This document shows, piece after piece, positions 8,553 to 17,830 of a DNA stretch of 64,000 bases (position 1 is its first letter; the number at the start of each line of letters is the position of its first letter). Below the pieces are notes generated by a model. That model saw nothing but the letters and a program-made list of their open reading frames with translations. It did not search any database and was not told the DNA's origin. The translations under genes and the position numbers were made by a program. This stretch comes from Nostoc mirabile CHAB5784 (lineage in GTDB: Bacteria > Cyanobacteriota > Cyanobacteriia > Cyanobacteriales > Nostocaceae), in NCBI RefSeq assembly GCF_020829645.1, contig NZ_JAIVFS010000028.1:1-64000 (forward strand). Direction: 5' to 3'.

Positions 8553-8821
8553 AAGCAGTTAATTTAAATATTAAATATTCAAAAGTATATACCTAAATGG
8601 TTACTTTCATTAGGTAAAACATTTGCGACATATTTACAACACTTCTTCCTTTTTATTCAAGTTCAGGGTTTGTATACCATTTCCGAATTCCTGTTCCAGT
8701 AAAAACTAAAGACGCGATAAATTGCATCTTTCCCAGGTATAAGAAAAAATATTTTTTTTGACTTTGGTCAAACCTTTATCGTGATCCGTTAACTTAAAAT
8801 TAGTCGGTCAGGATTCCCCTT

Positions 8822-9547
8822 ATGTACCAAACAGACCCGCCGCGCCCTCCAAAAGAAACTCTACCCACTATGTATGATCTTCCCAGTGAATACCCGGAGG
8901 ACTCTGGTTTGCCTGACGAATTTCACCTTTTTCAACCCCAACTTCTGCGCGAAACCTTCTGTCCACCTAACTATCCAGCAGAGGAGGTATTTGTTGCCAC
9001 TGACTTAAACCTTTACTATGACCTCCGGCATACACTATGGTACAAACGCCCGGACTGGTTTGCTGCCGTGGGAGTTTCGCGTCTCTACGAACAGCAAAAC
9101 TTGCGTCTGAGTTATGTCATCTGGCAAGAAGGGGTTGCTCCTTTTGTAGTGGTAGAATTGCTTTCTCCTGGCACTGAAAAAGAAGACTTAGGACAAACTC
9201 TGCGGGAGATTAAACAACCGCCGACCAAATGGGAAGTTTATGAGCGGATTTTGCGAGTTCCTTACTACATTGTGTTTGACCGCTACACTGACAAACTCCA
9301 AGCATTCCAATTGGTTGCAGACCGCTACAGCGAATTGGACTTGACTACCCCACGGGTGTGGATGCCGAGTTTGGAACTGGGCTTAGGACTTTGGCAAGGT
9401 TCTTACCAAGGAATTGAGCGGTTGTGGCTACGTTGGTATGATGCATCTGGGAATTGCCTTCCCACGCCCCTCGAACGAGAAAGTCAACGTGCTAACAGAT
9501 TAGCAGCACAACTGCGAGAGTTAGGCGTTAACCCTGATGAGTTGTGA
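8822..9547 (+). CDS. Uma2-family protein with C-terminal helix
   Basis: A 241-residue Uma2/DUF820 protein. It has EEVFVATDLNLYYDLRH, then RPDWFAAVGV with the first acidic residue, FVVVELLSPGTEKED with the second, and VPYYIVFDRYTDKLQAFQL. The C-terminal 30 residues (ESQRANRLAAQLRELGVNPDEL) form the helix typical of the longer cyanobacterial subgroup. The role in the cell is unknown. The ATG at 8822 fits the family start. It is one of seven Uma2 loci in the window. Confidence 0.85.
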   Translation: MYQTDPPRPPKETLPTMYDLPSEYPEDSGLPDEFHLFQPQLLRETFCPPNYPAEEVFVATDLNLYYDLRHTLWYKRPDWFAAVGVSRLYEQQNLRLSYVIWQEGVAPFVVVELLSPGTEKEDLGQTLREIKQPPTKWEVYERILRVPYYIVFDRYTDKLQAFQLVADRYSELDLTTPRVWMPSLELGLGLWQGSYQGIERLWLRWYDASGNCLPTPLERESQRANRLAAQLRELGVNPDEL

Positions 9548-9582
9548 AGGTGCGAAAAGCATCAGTATATGCACACAGCGAT

Positions 9583-9819
9583 CATAGGTGTCAACTTAAC
9601 GCGAAACGGGCGGTTAGAAACCGCGTCTACACAAACAAAACCCACCTCCGTGGGTTTCAAACCGTTAATTTGACCTTAGTCTGCGGAGGCAGACGAAAGC
9701 CTGTGTAGCCAAGCCAGTGCGGTCTTCTCCCAAGGGGAGACGCCAAGGGCGATGGGGGTTTCCCCCATGAGCAACTGGCGTGCGAATTCTATTCGCCAGG
9801 GTTTAAGTTGACACCAATG
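9583..9819. mobile_element. MITE-like element, family A copy 2 (237 bp, 9-bp target duplication)
   Basis: It has the same ends as 954-1159 (CATAGGTGTCAACTTAA on the left and the inverse of CATTGGTGTCAACTTAA on the right). An exact 9-bp duplication, CACAGCGAT, flanks it at 9574-9582 and 9820-9828. The interior differs from copy 1. It holds a GGTTAGAAACC...CCCACCTCCGTGGG block, a GTCTGCGGAGGCAGAC hairpin and a GGGGGTTTCCCCC hairpin. No transposase is encoded. Shared ends with unrelated interiors suggest that only the termini are needed in cis. Confidence 0.87.
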
Positions 9820-9848
9820 CACAGCGATGCGCCCCTAAATATCTTTAC

Positions 9849-10787
9849 TCACAACGCTTGTAAAATCTCCTCATCTACAGAGAAATCAACATCAGCTTTA
9901 TCTTTTGCATTAACCAAATAATCATTTTCCAGAGAATCTTGTAACCCAGAAATCAAATCATATTCAGGATGCCAATTTAATTCTGTTTGCGCTTTATTCA
10001 CCGAAGCAAAGAAATGCTGCACTCGCATCGGAAAAGCTTTGCGTTTGCCAAAATCAAACTTTTTCGGGTCATAATGGACGATTTTTACAGCATCGGGTGA
10101 TTTGCCAGCCGCTACAGCGCTAGCACGGGCTAAACCATCAAAAGTGACAAAGCGATCGCCAGAGATATTATAAATTTGCTCTATGGCTTGTTCATTGCCC
10201 AAAACCTGAGTCAAAGCTTTTGCCAAGTCTTTTACATGACCAAACTGGGTGATATGCAACCCATTTCCGGGGATGGGAATGGGGCGATCGCGCACAATTC
10301 TGTCAAAAAACCAGCCTTCCAACTCATTATAATTACGAGGCCCGTAAATATAAGTAGGACGAATGGAAGTAAAAGGTAATCCCAATTGAGTCAGATAAGC
10401 TTCTGTTTCATGTTTACCCTTATGGCGACTTTTAGGATCTACTGGATCGCCTTCTACATGGGGCAATTGGTCAGATTTGAGATACACCCCCGCAGAACTC
10501 ATATAGACAAAATGTTGCACTCGGTCTTGAAAAATTTCTGCAAGTGGTTGAGTATCAGTAAGTTCCCGCCCGTTATTGTCAAAAATGACATCAAAGTTTT
10601 CTTGTGATAACTTTGCCTTTAATTGAGTAGCATCAGTGCGATCGCCTATAATTTGTCCTACTCCCTCTAAAGAAGGTGCTGGCCGATTTCCCCGATTGAA
10701 CAGCACCACCTCATGTCCTTGTTCCACTAGTAGTTGAGTCAAATAGACACCAATGAACCGAGTACCACCCATAATTAGAATTCGCAT
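9849..10787 (-). CDS. NAD-dependent epimerase/dehydratase, CSP41-like
   Basis: This 312-residue atypical short-chain dehydrogenase begins MRILIMGGTRFIG. The GGTRFIG nucleotide-binding loop is characteristic of the CSP41 (chloroplast stem-loop binding protein) group conserved in cyanobacteria and plants. Further family features are VYMSSAGVY, FTSIRPTYIYGPRNYNELEGWFFDRI, and KRKAFPMRVQHFFASVNKAQTEL. The catalytic Y-x-x-x-K of ordinary SDRs is not in its usual form. CSP41 proteins act on chloroplast RNA stability, while the cyanobacterial function is less clear. It is a single gene with no operon partner nearby. Confidence 0.85.
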   Translation of the reverse strand: MRILIMGGTRFIGVYLTQLLVEQGHEVVLFNRGNRPAPSLEGVGQIIGDRTDATQLKAKLSQENFDVIFDNNGRELTDTQPLAEIFQDRVQHFVYMSSAGVYLKSDQLPHVEGDPVDPKSRHKGKHETEAYLTQLGLPFTSIRPTYIYGPRNYNELEGWFFDRIVRDRPIPIPGNGLHITQFGHVKDLAKALTQVLGNEQAIEQIYNISGDRFVTFDGLARASAVAAGKSPDAVKIVHYDPKKFDFGKRKAFPMRVQHFFASVNKAQTELNWHPEYDLISGLQDSLENDYLVNAKDKADVDFSVDEEILQAL

Positions 10788-11154
10788 AAATTCACCATTT
10801 ATATATCAGTTGCGTTAAGGGAGTAGGGAGTGGGGAATAGGGAGTAGGGGAAAAGCAGGGGAGGCAGGGGGAGCAGGGGAAGCAGGGGAAGCAGGGGAAG
10901 AAAACTATTGGTTATTCCCCATTCCCCATTCCCCATTCCCCACTCCCCACTCCCCACTCCCCACTCCCCATTCTGAGATTATCAGGTTGCAGCATCCATC
11001 TGGAACCTCTAAGGAAAAGATTCCGTCCCATTTGCTAATCTGGGGCGCTTCCCGTTAATTAATCACAAAGGAAAACTTTTCAGTCGGAGTCTAAGAAAAC
11101 TATCTTCAATTTTGAATGCGTGAATTTTGAATTTTGAATTGTTTAGCTGTGCCC
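10788..11154. repeat. Intergenic low-complexity G-rich / C-rich tract
   Basis: About 10818-10900 consists of GGGAGTAGGG, GCAGGGGAA and similar purine units. About 10913-10973 consists of CCCCATTCCC / CCCCACTCCC units, which are roughly complementary, so the two halves can fold into a long imperfect hairpin. Similar units recur at 19308-19365, 27780-27840 and 40785-40800. The remaining bases to the glycosyltransferase start are AT-rich with repeated GAATTTTGAATT. No gene seen. Confidence 0.6.
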
Positions 11155-12285
11155 TTGAAATATGCTCTGGTTCATGAGTGGCTGACACCCAAAGCCACCG
11201 GTGGTTCAGAACTCGTTGTACGAGAAATTTTGAATCATATTGATGCTGATTTGTATGCTCTCATAGATTTTGAATCCAGCAATCCTGAAAGTTATTTATA
11301 CAAGCGTCAAATTGGCAAGACGTTTCTCCAGAACTTTCCCTATGCCCGCAACGGTGTACAAAAATACTTGCCTTTGTGGCCTTTGGCAATTGAACAACTT
11401 GATTTACGGCATTATGACGTAATTCTGTCTTCATCCCACGCTGTTGCCAAAGGAATTCTTACCACTCCCGAACAGATGCATATTTGCTACTGTCACAGTC
11501 CTATGCGCTATGCCTGGGACTTAACTTTTGATTATCTGCGCCACAGCAAACTGGGTAGTGGTTTACCTGGATGGGTAACACGATATTTATTACATCGTTT
11601 GCGCCAGTGGGATGTATTGAGTGCCAATCGCGTTGATTACTTCATTGCTAACTCGCAACATACAGCTCGGCGGATTTGGCGTTGCTATCGACGAGAAGCA
11701 ACAGTCATTTACCCACCAGTGAATATTGCGGAATTTCCGTTTCTGTCTGAGAAAGAGGACTTTTACCTGACAGTTTCCCGCTTAGTGAGTTATAAGCAAA
11801 TATCGTTGATTGTCAAGGCTTTTAATCAACTCAAACGACCATTAGTAATCATTGGTACAGGAGATGAAATGAACAAGATTCGCGAGATGGCAAACTCTAA
11901 TATCCAAATACTGGGATGGCAACCCGATAATGTGGTAAAAAAATATATGTCTAGCGCTAAGGCGTTTGTGTATGCAGCTTGTGAAGATTTTGGTATTGCC
12001 TTAGTGGAAGCACAAGCCTGTGGCACGCCAGTGATTGCCTACGGTGCAGGGGGTGCTTTAGAAACAGTACGGGATATCCGCTCTGGAGTGGATACAGGGA
12101 CAGGTATATTCTTCAGGACGCAAACAGAGGCGGCTTTAGTGGAGGCAGTAGAAAAGTTTGAAGTGTATGAGGGTTCGTTCAGTTCCGAGTATATGCGATC
12201 GCACGCCGCGCAGTTCTCACCGCAAATTTTTGCAGATCGTTATTTAGATTTTGTAAACAAATGCAACGAAAAAAGACCATTTTAG
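11155..12285 (+). CDS. Glycosyltransferase family 4
   Basis: A cytoplasmic GT4 (GT-B fold) sugar transferase. It opens KYALVHEWLTPKATGGSE. It has the HICYCHSPMRYAWDL segment, YFIANSQHTARRIWR, then VIYPPVNIAEFP and YLTVSRLVSYKQ. The donor-site stretch AKAFVYAACEDFGIALVEAQACGTPVIAYGAGG includes the E-x7-E motif. No ATG fits: the frame could begin at TTG 11155 (chosen, matches the family start), GTG 11149 or TTG 11134. It precedes a sugar transferase and the gmd/fcl pair, so it probably builds a surface polysaccharide repeat unit. Confidence 0.88.
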   Translation: MKYALVHEWLTPKATGGSELVVREILNHIDADLYALIDFESSNPESYLYKRQIGKTFLQNFPYARNGVQKYLPLWPLAIEQLDLRHYDVILSSSHAVAKGILTTPEQMHICYCHSPMRYAWDLTFDYLRHSKLGSGLPGWVTRYLLHRLRQWDVLSANRVDYFIANSQHTARRIWRCYRREATVIYPPVNIAEFPFLSEKEDFYLTVSRLVSYKQISLIVKAFNQLKRPLVIIGTGDEMNKIREMANSNIQILGWQPDNVVKKYMSSAKAFVYAACEDFGIALVEAQACGTPVIAYGAGGALETVRDIRSGVDTGTGIFFRTQTEAALVEAVEKFEVYEGSFSSEYMRSHAAQFSPQIFADRYLDFVNKCNEKRPF

Positions 12286-12399
12286 CAATGATGGTCTTGA
12301 ATAACATCTTATTTTTTTAGGCTTTTGGCAATTTCCCCCAGAAGCACCTCATTTTGGCTTTAATATTGGGACTATGTGTGGTGTGGATTATTAAGGAGT

Positions 12400-13158
12400 A
12401 TGATGACTGCCCAGAGCTCACTCCTCTCCGGCAAGCGAGGCGTAAGGCAAGACACTAGAGCGTCTACGCGTTTCTTAAAACGCGGTCAAAAAACAAGGAC
12501 GCCAAAAGTTAAGCCCAAAGGTTTATCTTTTCAGGGTTTAAACGGAGAGTTTGTCAAACGACTGTTCGATATAGTGTTTTCGCTGTCGGTATTAATTTTG
12601 TTCTTCCCCGTCTACTTAATTTTGACTTTGCTGATTGCTTTCAGCTCAGAAGGGCCAATTTTTTATGTCCAGGAACGGGTAGGGAAAAATTACAAACCGT
12701 TTAATTGTATTAAGTTCCGAACAATGGTAAGCAATGCGGACGAAATCCTCATGCAAATGATGGAAACATCGCCCGAGTTGCGACAAGAATTTGAAAGCAG
12801 TTTTAAGCTGAAACAAGACCCCCGGATTACCAAAATTGGTCGATTTTTGCGAATTACTAGCTTAGACGAATTTCCCCAGTTCTGGAACGTTTTAAAAGGG
12901 GACATGAGTGTAGTCGGTCCACGACCCCTAGTAGCAGAAGAACTGCCAAAATACGGTTGTCACATTGATGAGATTTTAACAATCCGTCCAGGAATTACTG
13001 GTTTGTGGCAGGTATCTGGGCGTAATGATATTCCCTACCCTCGGCGAGTCCAAATAGACCTGCATTATGCTAGGTTTAGGAATTTATGGCTTGATTTATG
13101 GATCATCTTGAAAACTGTTGATGTGGTCATTCTGCCCAAAAATAACGGAGCATACTGA
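12400..13158 (+). CDS. Polyprenyl-phosphate sugar-1-phosphate transferase (WcaJ/CpsD type)
   Basis: Starts at ATG 12400 or 12403 behind AAGGAG at 12393-12398; the frame upstream is open but not needed. After about 45 variable residues come a membrane hairpin (FDIVFSLSVLILFFPVYLILTLLI), then the catalytic core: GPIFYVQERVGKN, FKFRTM-like FNCIKFRTMV, ITSLDEFPQFWNVLKGDMSVVGPRP and RPGITGLWQVSGR. Such enzymes load the first sugar phosphate onto undecaprenyl phosphate at the inner membrane. The variable N-terminal segment (GKRGVRQDTRASTRFLKRG) is encoded partly by dispersed repeat sequence. It follows the GT4 gene by about 115 bp and is likely co-transcribed. Confidence 0.9.
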   Translation: MMTAQSSLLSGKRGVRQDTRASTRFLKRGQKTRTPKVKPKGLSFQGLNGEFVKRLFDIVFSLSVLILFFPVYLILTLLIAFSSEGPIFYVQERVGKNYKPFNCIKFRTMVSNADEILMQMMETSPELRQEFESSFKLKQDPRITKIGRFLRITSLDEFPQFWNVLKGDMSVVGPRPLVAEELPKYGCHIDEILTIRPGITGLWQVSGRNDIPYPRRVQIDLHYARFRNLWLDLWIILKTVDVVILPKNNGAY

Positions 13159-13896
13159 GTAACTACTTAGGGTCGATTCTGTGGGGCAATTAATGCCCCT
13201 AAATAGCAATTCTTTCCCTAAGACTAAACGATTGTTCATCTTTGCTCTTATTCTAATTTTTGCCAAAAGTTTAATTTAAAATATTTATTTTATCGAAACA
13301 GAATTCAGGAGTCAGAATTTAGAATGAATTCTGACCGAAAGAGCCGATAGCGAAACGTAAAGCCTTCTCTTCTCCTTCTCCTATGGTCGCTGCTGCGCGT
13401 AGCTTGGGCTTGTCTGCGACACACTACATTTAGCTTGCTTAAGAGTAGGGGTACGCCAACGGCATAGCAACTCTTAGAGACGCACTCGCGTTCGCTTAGA
13501 GCGAATCCGCATCCCTTGCGCTGTAGAGAGCGTCAAGATTGCTGACCGGAGCTAACGGAAACGTCTCCGGCTTTGCTCCTGAATTCTGACTCCTGAATTC
13601 TTCTTCAATCAGTCTTCACCAAACCAGAGATATATGAAGTTTTGACAAAAAAATAACGTACACAAAAAGAATCTTTATCTATTTAATAAAAGAAATATAC
13701 ATAATTAAACAATCTTGATATATCTAAGAAAACTGACGTGTTAAATTACTTCGTTATTAAGTATATTTATTTACGGATAAAGTCTGTTAAGAATAAGAAC
13801 TCGTAGGTTTCCCATTAGGCAATTGAGCAATTAGCTGCTAGGTTGTATCAGATTGGCTGTAACTTTTTAATCAAAGACAATAAGGGATAATTAAGC
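13159..13896. other. Long intergenic region with composite repeat, upstream of gmd
   Basis: About 740 bp without a gene. A composite repeat lies between CAGGAGTCAGAATT (13305-13318) and an inverted relative, AATTCTGACTCCTGAATT (13583-13600). The inside contains GC-rich units (GTCTGCGACAC, GAGTGCGTCTC-like) seen elsewhere in the window. From 13600 to 13896 it is AT-rich and should contain the gmd promoter. No target duplication was convincing. Confidence 0.5.
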
Positions 13897-14976
13897 ATGA
13901 CGCAACAGAAGCGAGCGTTGATTACTGGTATTACTGGTCAAGATGGTTCATATCTAAGTGAGTTTTTGTTGGAACAAGGTTATGAGGTTCATGGCATTAT
14001 TCGCCGGACTTCTACCTTTAACACAGACCGCATCGATCACATTTACGAAGACCCCCACAAAGAGGGAGTGCGGTTGTTTCTTCACTATGGTGACTTGACA
14101 GATGGTACGACGCTGCGACGTATTTTAGAAGAAGTCCAGCCAGTAGAGATTTACAACCTGGGCGCTCAATCCCATGTCAGAGTAAGCTTTGATTCACCAG
14201 AATACACGGTGGATGCTGTCGGAATGGGAACGTTGCGTCTGTTGGAAGCAATTCGGGACTACCAACAGCGTACCGGAATTCAGGTGCGATTTTACCAGGC
14301 GGGTTCTTCAGAAATGTACGGTTTAGTACAAGCAATACCTCAAACTGAGACAACGCCCTTTTATCCCCGCAGTCCCTATGCCTGTGCCAAAGTTTACGCT
14401 CACTGGCAAACTGTAAATTATCGTGAATCTTATGATTTGTTTGCTTGTAATGGCATACTTTTTAACCACGAGTCACCACGACGGGGTGAAACCTTTGTAA
14501 CCCGTAAAATCACTAGAGCAGTGGCTGGTATCGTTGCTGATAAGCAGAAAAAGATTTACATGGGTAATCTAGACGCAAAGCGAGATTGGGGCTATGCGAA
14601 GGATTACGTGAAAGCAATGTGGTTGATGTTGCAGAAAGACCAGCCAGATGATTACGTAATTGCTACTGGTGAAACCCACTCGGTGCGCGAGTTTTTGGAA
14701 CTAGCATTTAGTTATGTAAATCTCAATTGGGAAGATTATGTAGAGTTTGATGAGCGTTACCTCCGTCCATCTGAGGTAGAGTTGTTGATTGGCGATTCTA
14801 CCAAAGCACGCCAGAAGTTGGGCTGGACACCATCCGTAACCTTTGAAGAACTAGTTTCTTTAATGGTAGAAGCAGATTTACAAGCATTGGGTCATACTTC
14901 ACCCAATGGAAATGGTTCGCAATTTCCATTAGATATAGCGACTATTCGTCAACAACTGGGCGCTTTGCACTTCTGA
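13897..14976 (+). CDS. gmd: GDP-mannose 4,6-dehydratase
   Basis: The 359-residue protein is a full-length Gmd. It has GITGQDGSYLSEFLLEQGYEVHG at the N-terminal nucleotide-binding loop, then HYGDLTDGTTLRRI, YNLGAQSHVRVSFDSPEYT, a YPRSPYACAK segment with the catalytic Y-x-x-x-K, and LFNHESPRRGETFVTRKI. It converts GDP-D-mannose to GDP-4-keto-6-deoxymannose in the cytoplasm. The next gene, 23 bp downstream, is GDP-fucose synthase, so the pair supplies GDP-L-fucose for the neighbouring polysaccharide enzymes. Confidence 0.97.
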   Translation: MTQQKRALITGITGQDGSYLSEFLLEQGYEVHGIIRRTSTFNTDRIDHIYEDPHKEGVRLFLHYGDLTDGTTLRRILEEVQPVEIYNLGAQSHVRVSFDSPEYTVDAVGMGTLRLLEAIRDYQQRTGIQVRFYQAGSSEMYGLVQAIPQTETTPFYPRSPYACAKVYAHWQTVNYRESYDLFACNGILFNHESPRRGETFVTRKITRAVAGIVADKQKKIYMGNLDAKRDWGYAKDYVKAMWLMLQKDQPDDYVIATGETHSVREFLELAFSYVNLNWEDYVEFDERYLRPSEVELLIGDSTKARQKLGWTPSVTFEELVSLMVEADLQALGHTSPNGNGSQFPLDIATIRQQLGALHF

Positions 14977-14999
14977 TTCGCACCACAGAGGATAAAAAT

Positions 15000-15944
15000 A
15001 TGACCGCCTTAGAATTAAAAAATAAACGCATTCTTGTCACTGGTGGGTCGGGGTTTCTAGGTCGTCAGGTGATCGATCAACTGTGTAAAGCAGGAGCCGA
15101 TCGTGAGAAGATTACAGTAACGCGATCGCGCGATTCTGATTTGCGTGTTTGGGAAAATAGCCAACGTGCAGTTGACCAGCAAGACGTAATTATCCACCTA
15201 GCAGCTCATGTTGGGGGTATCGGTCTGAACCGTGAAAAACCCGCAGAGTTGTTCTACGATAATTTGATCATGGGAACGCAGCTAATTCACGCTGCCTATC
15301 AAGCTGGAGTAGAAAAATTCGTTTGTGTTGGCACAATCTGCGCCTATCCTAAATTCACTCCAGTGCCATTCAAAGAAGACGATCTTTGGAATGGCTACCC
15401 AGAGGAAACCAACGCCCCTTACGGAATTGCAAAAAAAGCGCTTTTAGTTCAATTGCAATCTTACCGTCAGCAGTACGGTTTTAATGGGATTTACCTACTG
15501 CCAGTAAATTTATATGGCCCAGAAGATAACTTTGACCCCGGAAGTTCCCACGTCATTCCAGCATTAGTTCGCAAAGTTCACGAAGCCCAAATTAAGGCAG
15601 AAAAGCAACTTGCAGTTTGGGGTGATGGCAGTCCCACCCGTGAATTTCTGTATTCAGAAGATGCAGCGCGGGGGATTGTCATGGGGACTCAATTGTATAA
15701 CGAATCGGAACCAGTTAACTTGGGAACCGGTTATGAAATCTCCATCCTCGATTTAGTAACTTTAATCTGCGAGTTGATGGAGTTTAAGGGTGAAATTGTG
15801 TGGCAAACTGATAAGCCTAATGGTCAACCCCGCCGATGTTTAGATACTGAACGGGCAAAGCAAGCCTTTAATTTCACGGCTCAGGTGAGCTTTGAGCAAG
15901 GGCTAAAGAATACCATTGAGTGGTATCGTCAACACGCTGCATAA
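15000..15944 (+). CDS. fcl: GDP-L-fucose synthase
   Basis: A 314-residue epimerase/reductase with RILVTGGSGFLGRQVIDQL at the N-terminus. It also has HLAAHVGGIGLNREKPAEL, CVGTICAYPKFTPVPFKEDDLW and the catalytic tyrosine/lysine in NAPYGIAKKALL. It carries out 3,5-epimerisation and reduction of the Gmd product to GDP-L-fucose. It is the second gene of the gmd-fcl pair and is followed by a strong terminator at 15973. Confidence 0.96.
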   Translation: MTALELKNKRILVTGGSGFLGRQVIDQLCKAGADREKITVTRSRDSDLRVWENSQRAVDQQDVIIHLAAHVGGIGLNREKPAELFYDNLIMGTQLIHAAYQAGVEKFVCVGTICAYPKFTPVPFKEDDLWNGYPEETNAPYGIAKKALLVQLQSYRQQYGFNGIYLLPVNLYGPEDNFDPGSSHVIPALVRKVHEAQIKAEKQLAVWGDGSPTREFLYSEDAARGIVMGTQLYNESEPVNLGTGYEISILDLVTLICELMEFKGEIVWQTDKPNGQPRRCLDTERAKQAFNFTAQVSFEQGLKNTIEWYRQHAA

Positions 15945-15972
15945 CAATGTTCTGGTGAATGTAGAGTGATAT

Positions 15973-16001
15973 AAGCTGGGCATCGCCCAGCTTATTTTTT
16001 T
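15973..16001 (+). terminator. Rho-independent terminator after fcl
   Basis: A GC-rich hairpin (AAGCTGGGC, loop AT/CG, GCCCAGCTT at 15973-15993) is followed by ATTTTTTT. It lies 29 bp behind the fcl stop and 12 bp before the next start, so it should close the gmd-fcl transcript. Confidence 0.85.
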
Positions 16002-16012
16002 GACTATATTTT

Positions 16013-16588
16013 ATGGACAAAGTTAATCATCAACTAAATAAAGCAGAACTGCGCCGCACTCTACTCAAAACACGTCAATCAATGTCCGTTGGAGAATGGA
16101 GAGAAAAAAGCGATCGCTTATGCTCCCATTTACAAAACTCTACTTTGTTCACCCAAGCAAAAACAATACTTGCTTATTTCAGCTTTCGCCAAGAACTTGA
16201 TCTCAGTCCACTATTTGCAAACACCAAATACCGTTGGGGATTTCCTCGCTGCATTGATAAATCCCTATCTTGGCATATTTGGACACCGAGTGATTCTATC
16301 CAACGTGGCGCTTATGGCATTACTGAACCACACCCCGACGCTCCAATATTACATCCGGCTGAAGTAGATTTGATTCTTGTCCCTAGTGTCGCTTGCGACT
16401 ATCAAGGATATCGCCTGGGCTATGGCGGTGGATATTACGATCGCTTGCTCAGTTTACCGCAGTGGCAGACAAAGCCGACTATCGGAATTGTCTTTGAGTT
16501 TGCCTATTTGTGCCAAATACCTATTGATCCTTGGGATAAACCACTACAAGCTGTTTCTACGGAAACCGGATTGACTCAGAAAGGCTGA
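16013..16588 (+). CDS. 5-formyltetrahydrofolate cyclo-ligase
   Basis: A 191-residue protein with the family layout. It has KAELRRTLLKTRQ at the N-terminus with basic ATP-binding residues and TILAYFSFRQELDLSPL. The signature VDLILVPSVACDYQGYRLGYGGGYYDRLL includes the glycine-rich GYGGGYYD loop. It converts 5-formyl-THF to 5,10-methenyl-THF using ATP. The ATG at 16013 lies just behind the fcl terminator, so it has its own promoter or depends on read-through. Confidence 0.93.
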   Translation: MDKVNHQLNKAELRRTLLKTRQSMSVGEWREKSDRLCSHLQNSTLFTQAKTILAYFSFRQELDLSPLFANTKYRWGFPRCIDKSLSWHIWTPSDSIQRGAYGITEPHPDAPILHPAEVDLILVPSVACDYQGYRLGYGGGYYDRLLSLPQWQTKPTIGIVFEFAYLCQIPIDPWDKPLQAVSTETGLTQKG

Positions 16589-16626
16589 AGGATTCAGGAT
16601 AATGAAGACACATTATCAAATGTTTT

Positions 16627-17637
16627 ATGACTAACCCAACGTCATCTACCACTGAGCAGGAAGCAACAATCGACGAGATTATCGCAACTAGCTTGCAAGC
16701 TCAACAAAAAACCGGCCCAGACCTCCGCCAAATTCATAGCAAAAGTCATGGACTTCTTTCAGGAGAGTTTATTATTGAACCCAATCTTCCTGAAGACCTG
16801 AGAGTAGGTTTGTTCAAAACGCCCCAAACCTATCCTGTGTGGATTCGTTTCTCTAGTGGTGGTTCGCCTGAAAAACGTGGTAAATTCCGCTCCGATAGCC
16901 AGCCTGATGTTCGCGGTATCGCCATCAAGGTGATGAATGTGGACGGGCAAAAAGTGCTGGATGATGAAGAAAAAACTCAAGATTTTATACTCAACAATTA
17001 TCCTACTTTCTTTACTAAAGACGTTCGTGATTATGCTGATATCTCCAGAGCAGGTAGTGGAGAACTTACCCCAGAACGGCTGCAGGAACTTGGTTACGCC
17101 TTTGCTATCTTGCAAAAAATTGGCAGCCAGAAGGTAGGAAATCCGCTTTTGATTCAATATTGGAGCATGGCTCCGTTTAAGTTTGGTAATCGCCTTGTAA
17201 AATTGTCTCTCAAATCTCAACAGCCGGAACAACCACCAGAAACACTTCCAGAATCAGAAAATTACCTCCGAGAAACACTGGTCAAATATTTGACTGAAGA
17301 AGGGAGAGAAGCGTCTTTTGACTTTTTAATTCAGTTTTATGTAGACGATGAAAAAACGCCGATTGAAGACCACGTTCAGGAATGGCAAGAAACAGATTCA
17401 CCGTTTATCAAAGTTGCAACTGTCCGCATTCCTAGTCAGAAATTTGACTTTGAAGAACGCAAAAGATTAGATGAGGGTTCGCTGTTTTCCCCTTGGCATA
17501 CACTGCTAGAGCATGAGCCTGTTGGCAGCGTGAATCTCTCTCGCAAGAGACTTTACAGCGAACTTGCAAAGTATCGACGAGAACAAATTGCCCAACGTTT
17601 GCGGGAACCACAGCCTTATGTAGCGGTTGAAGATTAA
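16627..17637 (+). CDS. Catalase-like heme protein (short, divergent)
   Basis: This 336-residue protein is similar to the catalase-fold family that lacks normal catalase features. It has IHSKSHGLLSGEFII where catalases carry the distal histidine region, VWIRFSSGGSPEKRGKFRSDSQPDVRGIAIKVMNVDG, and DFILNNYPTFFTKDVRDYAD. The C-terminal SLFSPWHTLLEHEPVGSVNLSRKRLYSELAKYRR contains the conserved proximal region, but a tyrosine-R-x-x-x-Y pattern is only partly visible. It is about 150 residues shorter than true monofunctional catalases. Members resemble the peroxidase/allene-oxide-synthase-like branch and may act on lipid hydroperoxides. That role is inference. Confidence 0.8.
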   Translation: MTNPTSSTTEQEATIDEIIATSLQAQQKTGPDLRQIHSKSHGLLSGEFIIEPNLPEDLRVGLFKTPQTYPVWIRFSSGGSPEKRGKFRSDSQPDVRGIAIKVMNVDGQKVLDDEEKTQDFILNNYPTFFTKDVRDYADISRAGSGELTPERLQELGYAFAILQKIGSQKVGNPLLIQYWSMAPFKFGNRLVKLSLKSQQPEQPPETLPESENYLRETLVKYLTEEGREASFDFLIQFYVDDEKTPIEDHVQEWQETDSPFIKVATVRIPSQKFDFEERKRLDEGSLFSPWHTLLEHEPVGSVNLSRKRLYSELAKYRREQIAQRLREPQPYVAVED

Positions 17638-17830
17638 CTACTGTGAATTGGCTTCAAACTACCAGTTAACAATTCAAAATCCTTGCATTAAAGACATTTT
17701 CAGGCGGGGATTTAAACCCCTACTGGAAACGAGCCAAGTCGGAGCCACTCCTTCTCAGAGCTACGTTTATGGTTGGGGTATTAAATCCTTTAATTTACAA
17801 TCAATGCTTAACGAAACTATATTCTGCTAT

